Of a DNA stretch of 64,000 nucleotides, positions 22,201 to 34,200 are shown in pieces. Both the position numbers and the translations under genes were made by a program. This DNA comes from Symbiodinium natans (lineage: Eukaryota > Sar > Dinophyceae > Suessiales > Symbiodiniaceae), in the NCBI GenBank assembly GCA_905221605.1, contig CAJNDS010002768.1:765001-829000 (forward strand), given 5' to 3'. Numbering within the stretch: the first letter of the stretch is position 1; each line of letters begins with the position of its first letter. Below the pieces are notes generated by a model. That model made no database searches. It saw only the letters and a list, made by a program, of their open reading frames with translations, and was not told where the DNA came from.

Positions 22201-25200
22201 CCCTTTAGCGGGCAAGGTCATATATGTAGTGGGCAAGGTCATTTTTTAGCCAATGGACCTTGCCCACTAAATATATGACCTTGCCCGCTAAATATATGAC
22301 CTTGCCCGCTAATTATATGACCTTGCCCACTAAATATATGACCTTGCCCGCTAAATATATGACCTTGCGCGCAAAGTCATTAACATTTATATAAGATATG
22401 AAAGAGTGGTTTAGGGTTTAGGGTTTCGGGTTTAGGGTGTAGGGTTAAGGGCTTAGGGCTTGAGGCTCGGAGGGTTTGAGGGCTTCAGCGTTCGAGAGTC
22501 CAGTGTGCTTAGGGGAGGGGGGGGGGGGTTCCTCTGAAGGGTCTTTCTTCCTTAGGAAGGGGTTCAGGAATTTTGGGGGCTTGGAGGGGGTTTAGGGTTT
22601 AGGGGTAGGGGGTTTAGCTTTCAGGGCTTTTGGGCCATACATCAGAATCCTGTAAAGAAGGTAAGGCACCATCATCTTAACCCAGGGCCGCAGATTGATA
22701 GTGTTTATAGGGTTTTAAGGCTACAAGGGTTCACACGGGGTTTAGGGAGTTTATAGAGTTCAGGGAGAGTTCTTTTTTTTTTTTTGGGGGGGGGGGGGGG
22801 GTTGAGGCTGAGGGTTGAAGGTTTAAACTGAAATTTCAGTGCCCTGAAATATTTCAACCCTAAACCCTAAACCCGATCCGTAATGACGCCTGACCGCGGA
22901 AGTCCAGGGCATCCATGGCAGTGATCGCCACCATCACCGTGCCATCCTCCCGCAGGGCTTTGTTCCTAAGCCCCAAACCCTTGCCCTAAACCCTAAACCC
23001 TAAGCCCTAAACCCTAAACCCTAAACCCTAAACCCTAAACCCTAAACCCTAAACCCTAAACCCAAACGCCAAGTCAGGGCTCGGGGGCTAAGGCTCACGA
23101 TGTTGAACTAAAACCGTGGAACTTGTAAGCTTAAGGCTCCAAAGCTATGGTTTAGGGTTTAGGGTTTAGGGTTTAGGGGTTTAGGGTTTAGGGTTTAGGG
23201 TTGAGGGTTGAGGGCTTAGGGTTTAGGGTTTAGAGAGTTCAGGGTTTCGGGTTCGCGGCTCATGGTCTAGGGTTTGGCGACCCCGAAACCCTCAACCCTA
23301 AACCCCAAACCCTAAGCCCTAAACCCCAAACCCTAAACCCCCAAACCCCTAAGCCACTCCTCGTCTTTGGGCGTGGGGTCGCGGAAGTCCCCCGCGTACT
23401 GCAGCGAGCGCCCGTAGCCGGAGTAAGCGGAGAACTGCTCCTAATGGGGGGTGTTTGGGGTTTGGGGTTTAGGGTTTAGGGTTTAGGGTTTAGGGGTTTA
23501 GGGGTTTCGGGTTTCGGGTTTCGGGTTTCGGGTTTCGGGTTTCGGGTTTCGGGTTTCGGGTTTCGGGTTTCGGGTTTCTCCGGCCTATAAGGTTCGAGGG
23601 GAGCTCACACTGGGGCACTGAAGGCTGCAGGGTTTCGGGGATCGCCAAGGTTCTTGAGGTGTTTCGGGTTTCGTGTTTCGGGTTTCGGGTTTCGGGTTTC
23701 GGGTTTAGGGTTTAGGGTTTAGGGTTTAGGGTTTTATGGTTTAAGGTTTTGGGCTTTGGGGCGTTCAGTGGTTTTGGTGTTTTTGATTTGGGGTTGTACA
23801 AGGAGTTTAGGGCTCTAAGGGGTTTCGAGGGTTGAAGGGCTGGTGTCGTTTTAGGGTCGCATTGTTAGAGGGCTTCATGCGCATCTATTCATGGACCCAC
23901 TCAGCACCCCAAATCCCAAAAAAAGGACGGAGACCGAAACACAGAAGCTCACTTCCGGAAGCCAAAAGACCCTCCGACGCCTGGGTCTTTTCGGGGTCAG
24001 AGCTTAGAAACTCCTGCAAGGCCCTGAAAACTTAAGAACCCTCGCCGCAAAACTTAAGCCTATAACAATAAACCCTCGCCCCAAAAAGTGCTTTGCCCAG
24101 GTGCGCCACCCACAATGAAGATGGCCTGGCCCCAAAGTTCCAGCCGAGACCCAGTCTATGTAAATGTGAGGTCCAGGTGGGCCCAACTACCCCTTGAGGA
24201 CATTGCGGTTTGGGGTTTAGGGTTTAGGGTTTAGGGTTTGAGGTTTAGGGTTTAGGGTTTAGGGTTTGAGGTTTAGGGTTTAGGGTTTAGCGTTTAGGGT
24301 GAAAAGATGCAGGGGCTTTCGCTGTTCTCCCATGAATCCATAGTAACTGAGTCAGGGGCTCATGTAGGTTTAAAGTTTAAGATTCAGGGCCTTCACGGGG
24401 TCACCAAGTACCAACCCTAAACACCAAACCCTGAACTCCACCAAGCCGCAAACCCCCAATACCCTAAACCTTCAACCCTAAAACCCCCTAAACCAATGAT
24501 ACTCAAGAGGTGGTAAACCCCTCAATCCCCCCAAAACCTCCCCCAAAAAACCCTAAACCCTAAACCGTAAACCCCAAGACCCTAAACCCCCAAGACCCCA
24601 AACCCTAAACCCCCAAATCCCCAAAACCCTAAATCCCCAAAACCCCTAAACACCGAAATCCCCCAACACCCCTCCCCCCCCTCCCCAAAAAAACACGAAA
24701 CCCCAAAAACCCTGGAGCAAAAAAACGAAATTCCCAAAAACCCTAGGAAAGTTAAAAATATGAAAAGAAATGCCAAAATGCAGGACAAAAGCGCCTCGTG
24801 GTCCAGCATGAAGGGGCACACCAGCATGGCAGCACAAAGTTCAGGGCAGATGGAGAAGCGGATCTCCTTGATGAGAAGAACAAGGGTTTTCCCCCGACAA
24901 ACCCTAACCCCTAAACCCTAAACCCTAAACCCTAAACCCTAAACCCTAAACCCTAAACCCTGAACCCTGAACCCTGAACCCTAAACCCTAAACGCTAAAC
25001 CCTAAACCCTAAACACCCCAAAACCCCCCGAAGGATTGCGGGTTTGGGTTTTAGGTGGCCCTACAAGTTGGGCACGGAGTCGCGGTTTTGCGCTCTGATC
25101 TCAACTCTAGGGTCTCCTAGGGTTTAGGGTTTGAGGGTTGAGGGCTGTAAGGGTGCTCAGGGTCTATAGGGTTTAGGGTTTAGGGTTTAGGGTTTAGGAT

Positions 25201-28200
25201 TTAGGGTTTAGGGTTTAGGGTTTAGGGTTTAGGGTGTAGAGTTCGGGGCTTAGGGTGTCCTTACACCCTCAAGAAAACCACGCCTCCTGCACGCAGCCAC
25301 CCACCAGCACACCGCCGCCGAGGTACCTAGGCTTTAGGCTTTAGGGTTTAGGGATTGGGGTTTAGGGTTTAGGGTGTAGGGTTTAGGGTTTAGGGTTTAG
25401 GGCTTAGGGTTTAGGATTTAGGGTTTAGGGTTTAGGGTTTGGGGATTAGGCCTTCGGGTTCGAAGGCCTAGCATAAAGCCCAAAAACGCTGAAACTCCTA
25501 TTATATGAACTTGGTTTAGGGTTTGGGGTTTGGGGTTTAGGGTTTAGGGTTTAGGGTTTAGGGTTTAGGGTTTAGGGTTTAGGGTTACAAAGCCTCAAAC
25601 CCACCCCTCCAACCCTCCAAGCCTCCAACGCTCAACCGCTCAAACCCTCAAACCCCGCAACCCTGAATCTCAGCCCTCTGAGGGTAGCTACTCCTAAACC
25701 CTAAACCCTAAACCCTAAACCCTAAACCCTAAACCCTAAACCCTAAACCCTAAACCCTAAACCCTAAACCCTATGGTCCCCTTAGCATGGGCCCTTAAAT
25801 AGGGACGCCTTATTTACCCCTTATATGCCCTGTTAGACCCAAGAACCCATATTTCAGAACCTTGCTTAACGGAGGTGAGGGGCCATGTTCAGGGACCATG
25901 TACCTACCCTAAACCCTAAACCTAAACCCTAAACCCTAAACCCTAACCCCTAAAGCCTAAACCCTAAACCCTAAACCCTAAACCCTAAACCCTATGAATG
26001 GAGTCGCTTGAGCCCCGGGGCATGTTTGCGAAGTCCGCGTGGAGGCAGCCGCGCCCCATCTCGTCCTGAGCTTGTCTTGCCGTCCCCCTGAGACCTAAAG
26101 CCTAAACGGTTGAGGGTTTAGGGTTTAGTGTTTAGGGTTTAGGGTTTAGGGTTTAGGGTTTAGGGTTTAGGGTTTAGGGTTTAGGGCTTAGGGCTTAGGG
26201 TTTAGGGTTTAGGCGCAGCCTTGCAAAACAACAACCCCTAAACCCTAAACCCTAAACCCTCTCTGCCATATATTTATTTAAGTATTTATATATTTATTTA
26301 AACCTTAATTGAATTTCCGAATTTGGCCGCTTCATTTTCCGAATTTGGCCGCTTCTTGCTTTCTCAATGTTATGGGATTCTCTGGGTGGGTGGGTGTGAT
26401 AGCAGAGCCGTAAATATAGCTTGACCATAAAGCTGCTCGACCCGGAGTGCTGAACCCTAAACCCTAAACCCTTGCTGAATTAGCACTGGCTTGCGGTTCA
26501 GTCACTGGTAGCCTGTGAGGGCTAAGGATCCGAGGATGTACTCGAAAGATAATGAGATTCGAGGATGTACTCGAAAGATAATGAGAATGATGAAAGGAGA
26601 GCAGCCGATTGACAGAAGCCAGCTGAAGAGGAGCAGACTTCAAGGCTCAGCTGCTATGGCACCTTTTGTCGACGCAGAAGAAGCTGCGCGGGGGCTTGCG
26701 CCCAGTCGGCTGCGAGAGTGTTCACTCTGCAGCACTTGCAAAGATATACGAGTCACATCAGAGCTGGTCATCAAATCAACACCGATCAAAATCTCTTTAC
26801 TGATGTGACGTCAGAGTCGGAGTCTACTTTAGATCTCGTCTTGTTCTTCCAGGCCCGCTTCTTCTTCGCAGACACAAACTGCGAATCAAACTGTAAACAA
26901 AGTTCCCCTTTATGAATGGCAGTAAGGAGAGTCTGAAAAGAGAAAGGCTTGGACAGGTTATCAGCAAGCTGTTGATCTGAATCGACCCATTTGAAATGCA
27001 TCCCAGCAGACTTGATGCGCTCGCGTATGGACAAAACCTCCAGGGCTAATCGTCGTTCTTCCAGTTGAAGACCACTGGTTTCAATCCTATGCACAGAATC
27101 ATACAGGTTTTTACTGTCAGTAACCACGACGGACTGGAAACGACGGAGTGCCTTGTCCATGTCTTTATAGTCAATCACCTGCTGATTGTACCACTCTAGG
27201 AGAAGTTGTTTGGTGAACTCATGAGTATCCATGGCATGGCTACCTGTTTGAATTTCAGCCGCAGTAGAACTCCTACAGATTCTGGGGAGCTTTCGGGACT
27301 GCCAGCCTAGAGGAGAGTACTTACCTACCTTCCCTGCAAGAACACACTTGTCAACCAGCATAGTGAAGACGCCACCCTGGGATGATCCATCACGACGACA
27401 AGCGTACGAAGCATCATGATACGTAAGCAAAACCGGTTCGGAAATCTCGGACGGAAAATACAGTGTTTGTTGACTATAAATCCGTTGCATTCGGATCAGC
27501 TTGTTGGCTTGAATGAGATCTCCCACCTTGGCGGCTTTGTGACATCCTTGCAGATAGGATACGCTGGCGGCTAGCCATGGAGCCGATTGCGTGGCTCTCC
27601 AGGAGAGTGCTCCCAGAGCTGCTCGAAACTGTTTGCGTTCATCTTCGGTTACCTCCAATTCGGGCTGTTCCTTCCGGACTTTACTTAGGGGAATCTCATT
27701 GATCCCTTCAGCATACCTTTCTTGGTTCAGCTCAATTGATCCGTCCTCCTTCTGGCGAATTTCACACCCACAGAACATACTAGGCTCTTGCAATGACTTC
27801 CATGACCCAAAGGGAAAACTCTCTCTCAACACTTGAACTCGTTCCCGGAACCTCTCTCCAGAACCACAACAAAGGATGTCATCTACGTGAATCCCTATCA
27901 GACCGCTGTCAGTGTTGTAGAGACGCCATACACACGGTTCCAGTCGAGACTGCGTCCATCCTTGCTTCTGAAGTTCCTTGGCAAGCTTGTCAGCCCAAGC
28001 CCTGGGTGCATGGAGAAGTCCGTACACGGCTTTGAGAATCCTAAACAGTTCGTTTGGACGCATGTTTAACATTCTACGGACTTCTTCAGGAGGTTCCGCA
28101 AACACTTCTCTCTGGGCCTCGGTTTTGTCGCCGTTTAAGAACGCCGTCTTGATATCGCCTAAATAAGCATCCCATCTGTTCGCAGCCGCTAAAGCCAAGA

Positions 28201-31200
28201 TCATGTTCCTGCTTTGGGTAGCAAGAGTCGGAGAGTCACGTTTCAGATGAAGAAGATCAGGATCCTGATAACCCTTGATGATCAACCTAGCCTTCGGCTT
28301 CTGTCCGGTAACCTCACCCTGTTCGTTAGTGACAGCCTTCCACGACAGGACCCAGCGCATGCCCATGACTCTAGCTGCCGGAACATTGTGTCTCTTTGCA
28401 ATGGCAACAGCTTCATGTTCTAAATACGAGCTCAATTCACCTTGCATGGCCTTCATAAAGTCAAGTTTGTCACTATCCTCAAGATGCCTAAACTGAACTT
28501 CCGCGCGACGCTTGGGCTTGTCATTCAAAACCCAAACAGGACTGCCTCGATGGTTGATCTTATGAACATCACGAGGTTGAAGATCCAAGGCAATCTCGAT
28601 GACTTCGTGAGAGCTATTGAGGGCAGTGCTAAAGTGAACTTCAAGGTCCCGGCCTTCACCAGGTTGTTCCTTAGCATACGTGATACGTCTAGGCTTCTTC
28701 TCCTGGAGGCTTTCCCACAGGGGTTCAGCGGAGGCTCGTTGCCACTCAAAGCATCCAAACTTCAGGTTCTCAAGACCTGACTGTCCGTCATCACACCCTG
28801 TTTCAAGGCCTTTGCTTAGAACACGCAAACTGCCTACTTCTTCTTCAGCGCAGCAATTTTCTATCTCATCCTCAGCGATGGATTCGAGCGGACAGCAAGG
28901 TTTACACGCAAAAACCTGACCACTTTGGCTCGATGGAAATGGTGAGCGACTTCGTCCTCGGCTCACTTCTTCTCGGCCATCCATGCTTCCATGACGGTCA
29001 GGCGCTGGTTCGCGGCTTCGGCCTTTTCGTCCGTCACCTGCGCTTGGGACATAATCTGGTATAGTGCCTGCTGCTGCTGAATGACGGTCTCTTCCAGCTG
29101 GGAGATTCGGCCCTTGAGATGTTCCACTGTCCCGTTGAGCATCGCGATCATCTGGGCCATGGCTCTGGGATTGACCTCGTCGACGATCTTCAGCCACTCG
29201 TTCGTCTCTTCGGGCTCTGTGCTCATCTCGGATCTGGTCGGCTCGCTTCCAGAACTCTTCGTGATCACCTTGACGCTGCACAGGGTCTTCTCGTTGTAGA
29301 CGATGAGCTTGATGAAGTTCGTGTTGTCCTCCTGATGCTCCAGCAACCACTTCACGTAGCTGGGGTCCTGACTCGCTTCTTGCACTGTTCGGCCCTTGTA
29401 CTTCCCGACTGTGATCTTCTCCTGGGCTAGGTCCTTGAGGTCCATGTTGAGGCAGCGTTCGCGTTCGGTCTGTTCCGCCTTCAATTTCTTCTCCTTCTGG
29501 CTCTCGGTGACCTTGGCATTGAGCGCCTGTAGGAGGGGGTTGTTCTGGCTGCCCATGGCGAGGTGGCTGTTTCCCGAAGATACGGAAAGGGGGAGCAGGA
29601 CTTGGCGTCGGTTCACTTGGGCCAGGAACGACCGGCTCGTGCTCATGTATCTCTGAGTCTTCAGGTTCTTCGGCCAAATCCTGGGATATATCCCTGTAAT
29701 TGGCCTGATTCCCAGCTCGAATGACATCATCAAAGGGGGAAGTGACGCCCTGACTGATTTCATGCGCCATACTCAGACTACTGGGCACCGCCCGCAGCTG
29801 CTCCGGCGCACAACGATACAAAATCGTCGCGTGAATGACCCATATAACCGAACCAACGCTTTGATTCCGCTCAGGAGATCCCTGCTTCTCAATGGCAACA
29901 ACCCTTGCAGGCCCATGCCAACCGGCCTCATGCCTACTTGTGTTGTTGCGCCCTTTCCTATAGAAAAACACAAGCTGGCCTACCTGAAAGTTTTCGCTTT
30001 TGCGCGCACGTCCTCGCGCGGCGCGATGGATCCTGCGCCGGCTATCTGCTTGCAGGAAAGTCCTTCGCGCCGCTTCGGATCTTTGTAAGGACTCTTCAAA
30101 GGTCTCCTGTCCTCGGAGGCTTTGCGTTGGCAGATGGTTCCCATACTGCAAGTATGACTGCACCCTGTCGCATCCCTGACCAAAACACCACTGATTAGGA
30201 CTATAGCCCCTGACCTGGTGCATCTCGTTCTTAGATGCCAAACAAAGCCCAAGAAGCTCCTGCGCTGCAACGTTTGGCCCCAGTTCCAAGGACAGCAAAG
30301 ACATGTTCTCTTTCAGGACTTCAAGGTGTCTAGAGTGCTTACCAACCTGCCAAGCGGCCTCTCCCGCAATGACATTAACCTTAATGGCTTGTGCCTCAAT
30401 CCAATCCAGAAGTCCTGAGTCTCGAAAGGCACCCTCGTCATCGAAGCGCAGGGTTTCAGGTTTTGGGAGATGCCGTAACCAACCCTGACAAAAAGCTTCC
30501 CGAAACTCCGAAGACCTGATAGACCCTTGTTTCTTGTTCCCTGACCGAAGCACTAAAGCAGTGTGGAAATCACTGGCCTCATCCAACCACGAAACCCCTA
30601 ACACATGTTCTTTGGGATTACCCTGGGCGTCTTTGTGAGGACTGTGCCACCAAAAGGTGTCGACACTAACTACTTCCCACTTGCGAGTCGCATGTGGCAC
30701 CTGCGCTGTGCGATGGGGATTGGCGTGCCCTCTCTTGGCACAATGGTGGCATTCATAGTTGGCTGCCAGCTTAATCAGGTCCTCTGAGGCCCGAGCGTCT
30801 TTGAGCATGCGAACAAGAACTTGATTTGAGGGATGACCTAGATTAGCATGTATCACTCTCAGCTTTTCTTTCAGGATACTGGGGTTCCATTGGGGCTCTT
30901 TGGTTTTTTTGAGTTCGCTAGTTTGCTGACTCGGCTCTTCAGGGTGATTTTGGACAGTCATGCATCGGTCAACTCGGGACTTCATCAAGACCTTCGCAAA
31001 AGACCGACAAAAACTCTGAGGATACACAGCAGTCTCAGCTACTGCCCTGCCGGCCACGGAAGCACGCTCATGCTCATGCCTACCGACTTTGTCTAGCGCT
31101 TCGCGAATTTCCGGACTACTACTGAGCCAACCCTTCTGAATAGCAAAACCGCTACATCTAGTCTCAGCCCCATAACGACAATCCTCAATTCTGAAACGCT

Positions 31201-34200
31201 CTCCCCCACAAAGTCTCACCATAAGCTTCACTGAAGGCTCCTTCCAAGACGCTGCACTAAGAGGCTGCTCTCCGCCGACATGTGTATCCTGGCAATCTGG
31301 CCCCATACCAGATTCACCCTGCAACTCCTGACGCTGCACCTGGATTAGCTTCAGGCAGTTGCGAAGGATCAAACGACCGTGAGCTCTTTGCTTGAGTTGT
31401 TCGGCTTCCTGTTGAGGGTTCTTGTGGTTAGCACAGCTAGGGGTGGTCCATGGGAAACAGGGAGGCGAGACATGTACATACCTAGGCCGCAACTTCCGGA
31501 GCGTAGCCAGTGCCTTTTTCAGACCCGCCTTAGTAGCCAGGTCATAACCACTGTGCAACCCCATTCGGTACGCATGTCCTCCAGCCTCTTCCACTGCCGT
31601 GGCTAAAGGTGAATCCTCTGAACAGCAAACTTCTAGCAAATCATATCGTGGCATGTCAACATGATTAACCTCAACCCTCAATCCCTGAACGATTCCCTCA
31701 AAACATTGAAGCTCGCTACGGGCCTGGTCTTGAAGTACTCTCTTCACATCTTCAGGGATATCAAAACTCAGCTCAGGATCGTTCGAAACAGTAGACTCCG
31801 GCTCATTTAAAACACTTGCTGGACTTTGCCCTGCGTCAATGGGCCTACGGCCACTCTGAGATTCTTCCAGCGAGTTTCTCAGGTGGAGCTGTCCCTACTC
31901 CTGAGCGACAGCTTCTTCTTTTGCGTCGAACATCTGGGCACAGGCCCTCAGGAGAGGACCGGCTGCATCCTGCGCCACTGCGGTGAGTGCACGGGCTTTG
32001 TCATGTCCTTCGAAGGCTGTGACGGGCATCAAGAGGTGGTACGTGGCAGCCCGCTCGAGCTGGATCACCTCCGGGCCCAAGAACGGGAAGATGGCTTGAC
32101 CGCGCCCAAAGTCGATGATGGCCTTCTGCTCGTACAGCCATTTGCCGGAAAGGAGCAACGGCGTCTGTCCTTCAACCACATGCATGCCCAGCTTCTGCTC
32201 TCGACCATGGATTCCGGCCGTCACTGTGGCATGTCCTAAGGCCTGACTGGACTCGTTGTTGCCGAAGACGAAGGTCTTTCTGAGACGGTTGTCAAGCTCG
32301 ATCTCCTGGTCGGGGTCGAAGCCCAGGCCCTCGAGCTCGGAATGGAGTCTCTGCAAGGTCAATGCTCCCACAATGCTCTCTGAGGCGCCGCAGTCCACAA
32401 TGGCTCGCGTATTGTGCTCGGTCACCGCGCCCGTGAGAAGCGGCTGCGCCTCATCGTCCGTCCAGTTGGTGTACACCAACCCGACACCGATTCCCTTTCC
32501 GGGTCCTCGGCCTTTGCCACCTTGCGGACAGTTCTGCGCTTTATGACCGAAACGGCCACACCGCATGCACTTTCCACGGAACTCCACCTTGGCATCATCT
32601 CCTTTGGCCCGGCTGCTGTTGCCCTTGCTCTTGCCTTTTCCTTTTCCTTTGGTGTTCGGGTAGAAGCCGCGGTTGACCCGACTCTGATCCAAGGCCTTTC
32701 TGGCGTCCTTGTAGAAGGCTTTCTTTGCTTCGTTGAAGTTTGCCAGGACAACCTCATCGGACGGGTTCTCCTGGAGTGCTTCTAACGCCTCCTCAAACCA
32801 GATCTCGGTCGCTTCCTCGTCCTCTGGCTCCAGGGCTCCATCGTCCTCGGGGTCGGTCCACCATACTCCGGCTCCATCACCGTCTTCATCCTCGTACTCC
32901 TCAACTGCCATGTATGCCTTGGCGGACTTCTTTCCTGGTCTTTCACTACCAGGCTGTCTCCACCCCACATCTTCCGCAATGCCTTCCAGACATCAGCAAG
33001 CTTGTAGCTGGCCGTCTGCGACTTGAGAGTCGCCACGTCGGAAGGCTCCAGCCGGATATGCTTGTTGAGCAGGAACCAGCCGTAGATCTCTGACGGTACC
33101 TCCACGGAGGTCCCCATCTCTTGCAAGGCTCTGGCAATGTCCCGGAAGTGCACGGAGACGCGCTGCTCGAAGTCCGTTAGGCATTCACGGTCCTGACGAA
33201 TGGCGTCACCTGACTGAAAGTACTTCTCAAAGGCCTCACCTAAGATATCAACCTGCTGCTTGCCCCGCTTCTCCTTCAAGTACTTGAGGAGGTAGTCGAG
33301 TCCTTCCTTCTTGCGGAGTTCAGCTCGGTCAATGTCGGTGCAGGCCTCCCAAGCCTTGCCCGTCAGATTCCTCGCCAAGCGAGGAGCGAGGGTCAGCTGA
33401 TCTTCTTCCTTCAAGCCATCTTTCTCCAAGAGGCATGCCAAACGGAAGTCAGCATACGTACGCCAATCGCCATCCCACGTCGGCAGCTTGGGGTTCACTC
33501 CAAGTTCCGACGGTGTTGCCATCGGGCTCTCCTGGGGTCCCTTCGATCGTGACAGGCTCCGCTACCAGTGCTGAATTAGCACTGGCTTGCGGTTCAGTCA
33601 CTGGTAGCCTGTGAGGGCTAAGGATCCGAGGATGTACTCGAAAGATAATGAGATTCGAGGATGTACTCGAAAGATAATGAGAATGATGAAAGGAGAGCAG
33701 CCGATTGACAGAAGCCAGCTGAAGAGGAGCAGACTTCAAGGCTCAGCTGCTATGGCACCTTTTGTCGACGCAGAAGAAGCTGCGCGGGGGCTTGCGCCCA
33801 GTCGGCTGCGAGAGTGTTCACTCTGCAGCACTTGCAAAGATATACGAGTCACATCAGAGCTGGTCATCAAATCAACAACCCTAAACCCCAAACCCCTGCA
33901 GCCTCCAAGCCGACGCCGGGATCCGCGACTTGCATCGGCAGGAGTGGCTTCCGGGAGGCCTCGGGAACTTACCAAGTTGGGAGGTTTAGGGTTCAGGGTT
34001 CAGGGTTCAGGGTTTCGGGTTTAGGGTTTAGGGTTTAGGGTTTAGGGTTTAGGGTTTAGGGTTTAGGGTTTAGGGTTTAGGGTTTAGGGTTTAGGGACTC
34101 AAATTAAGGGCCCATCCTTGGAACCGTAAGTTGGAGGATGGGTTTTCAGGGTATATATAGGGGCATGGGTTTTGGAGTTGAAGGGATCTAGGGTCTTTAG

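Larger units (their letters stand above)
26473..33877 (-). mobile_element. Ty1/copia LTR retrotransposon, 7,405 bp, apparently recent
   Basis: The two 309-bp LTRs start TG and end CA, and I see no difference between them. The 5-bp duplication ACCCT flanks the element (26,468-26,472; 33,878-33,882). The order along the minus strand is 5' LTR, primer site, gag, zinc knuckle and aspartic protease, methyltransferase-like domain, integrase, hinge with an overlapping ORF, reverse transcriptase, RNase H, 3' LTR. Integrase before RT makes it copia-type. Coding is close to intact: one -1 frame change in gag and one TAG between protease and pol. No canonical polypurine tract precedes the 3' LTR; pol stops 4 nt from it. 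It lies in sense orientation within the intron between PARG exons 8 and 9. Confidence 0.97.

Noticed and set aside
33449-34024. ORFs of 96-137 aa over the LTR
   Set aside because: They run across LTR and flanks; the same LTR part occurs in both LTRs without coding role.
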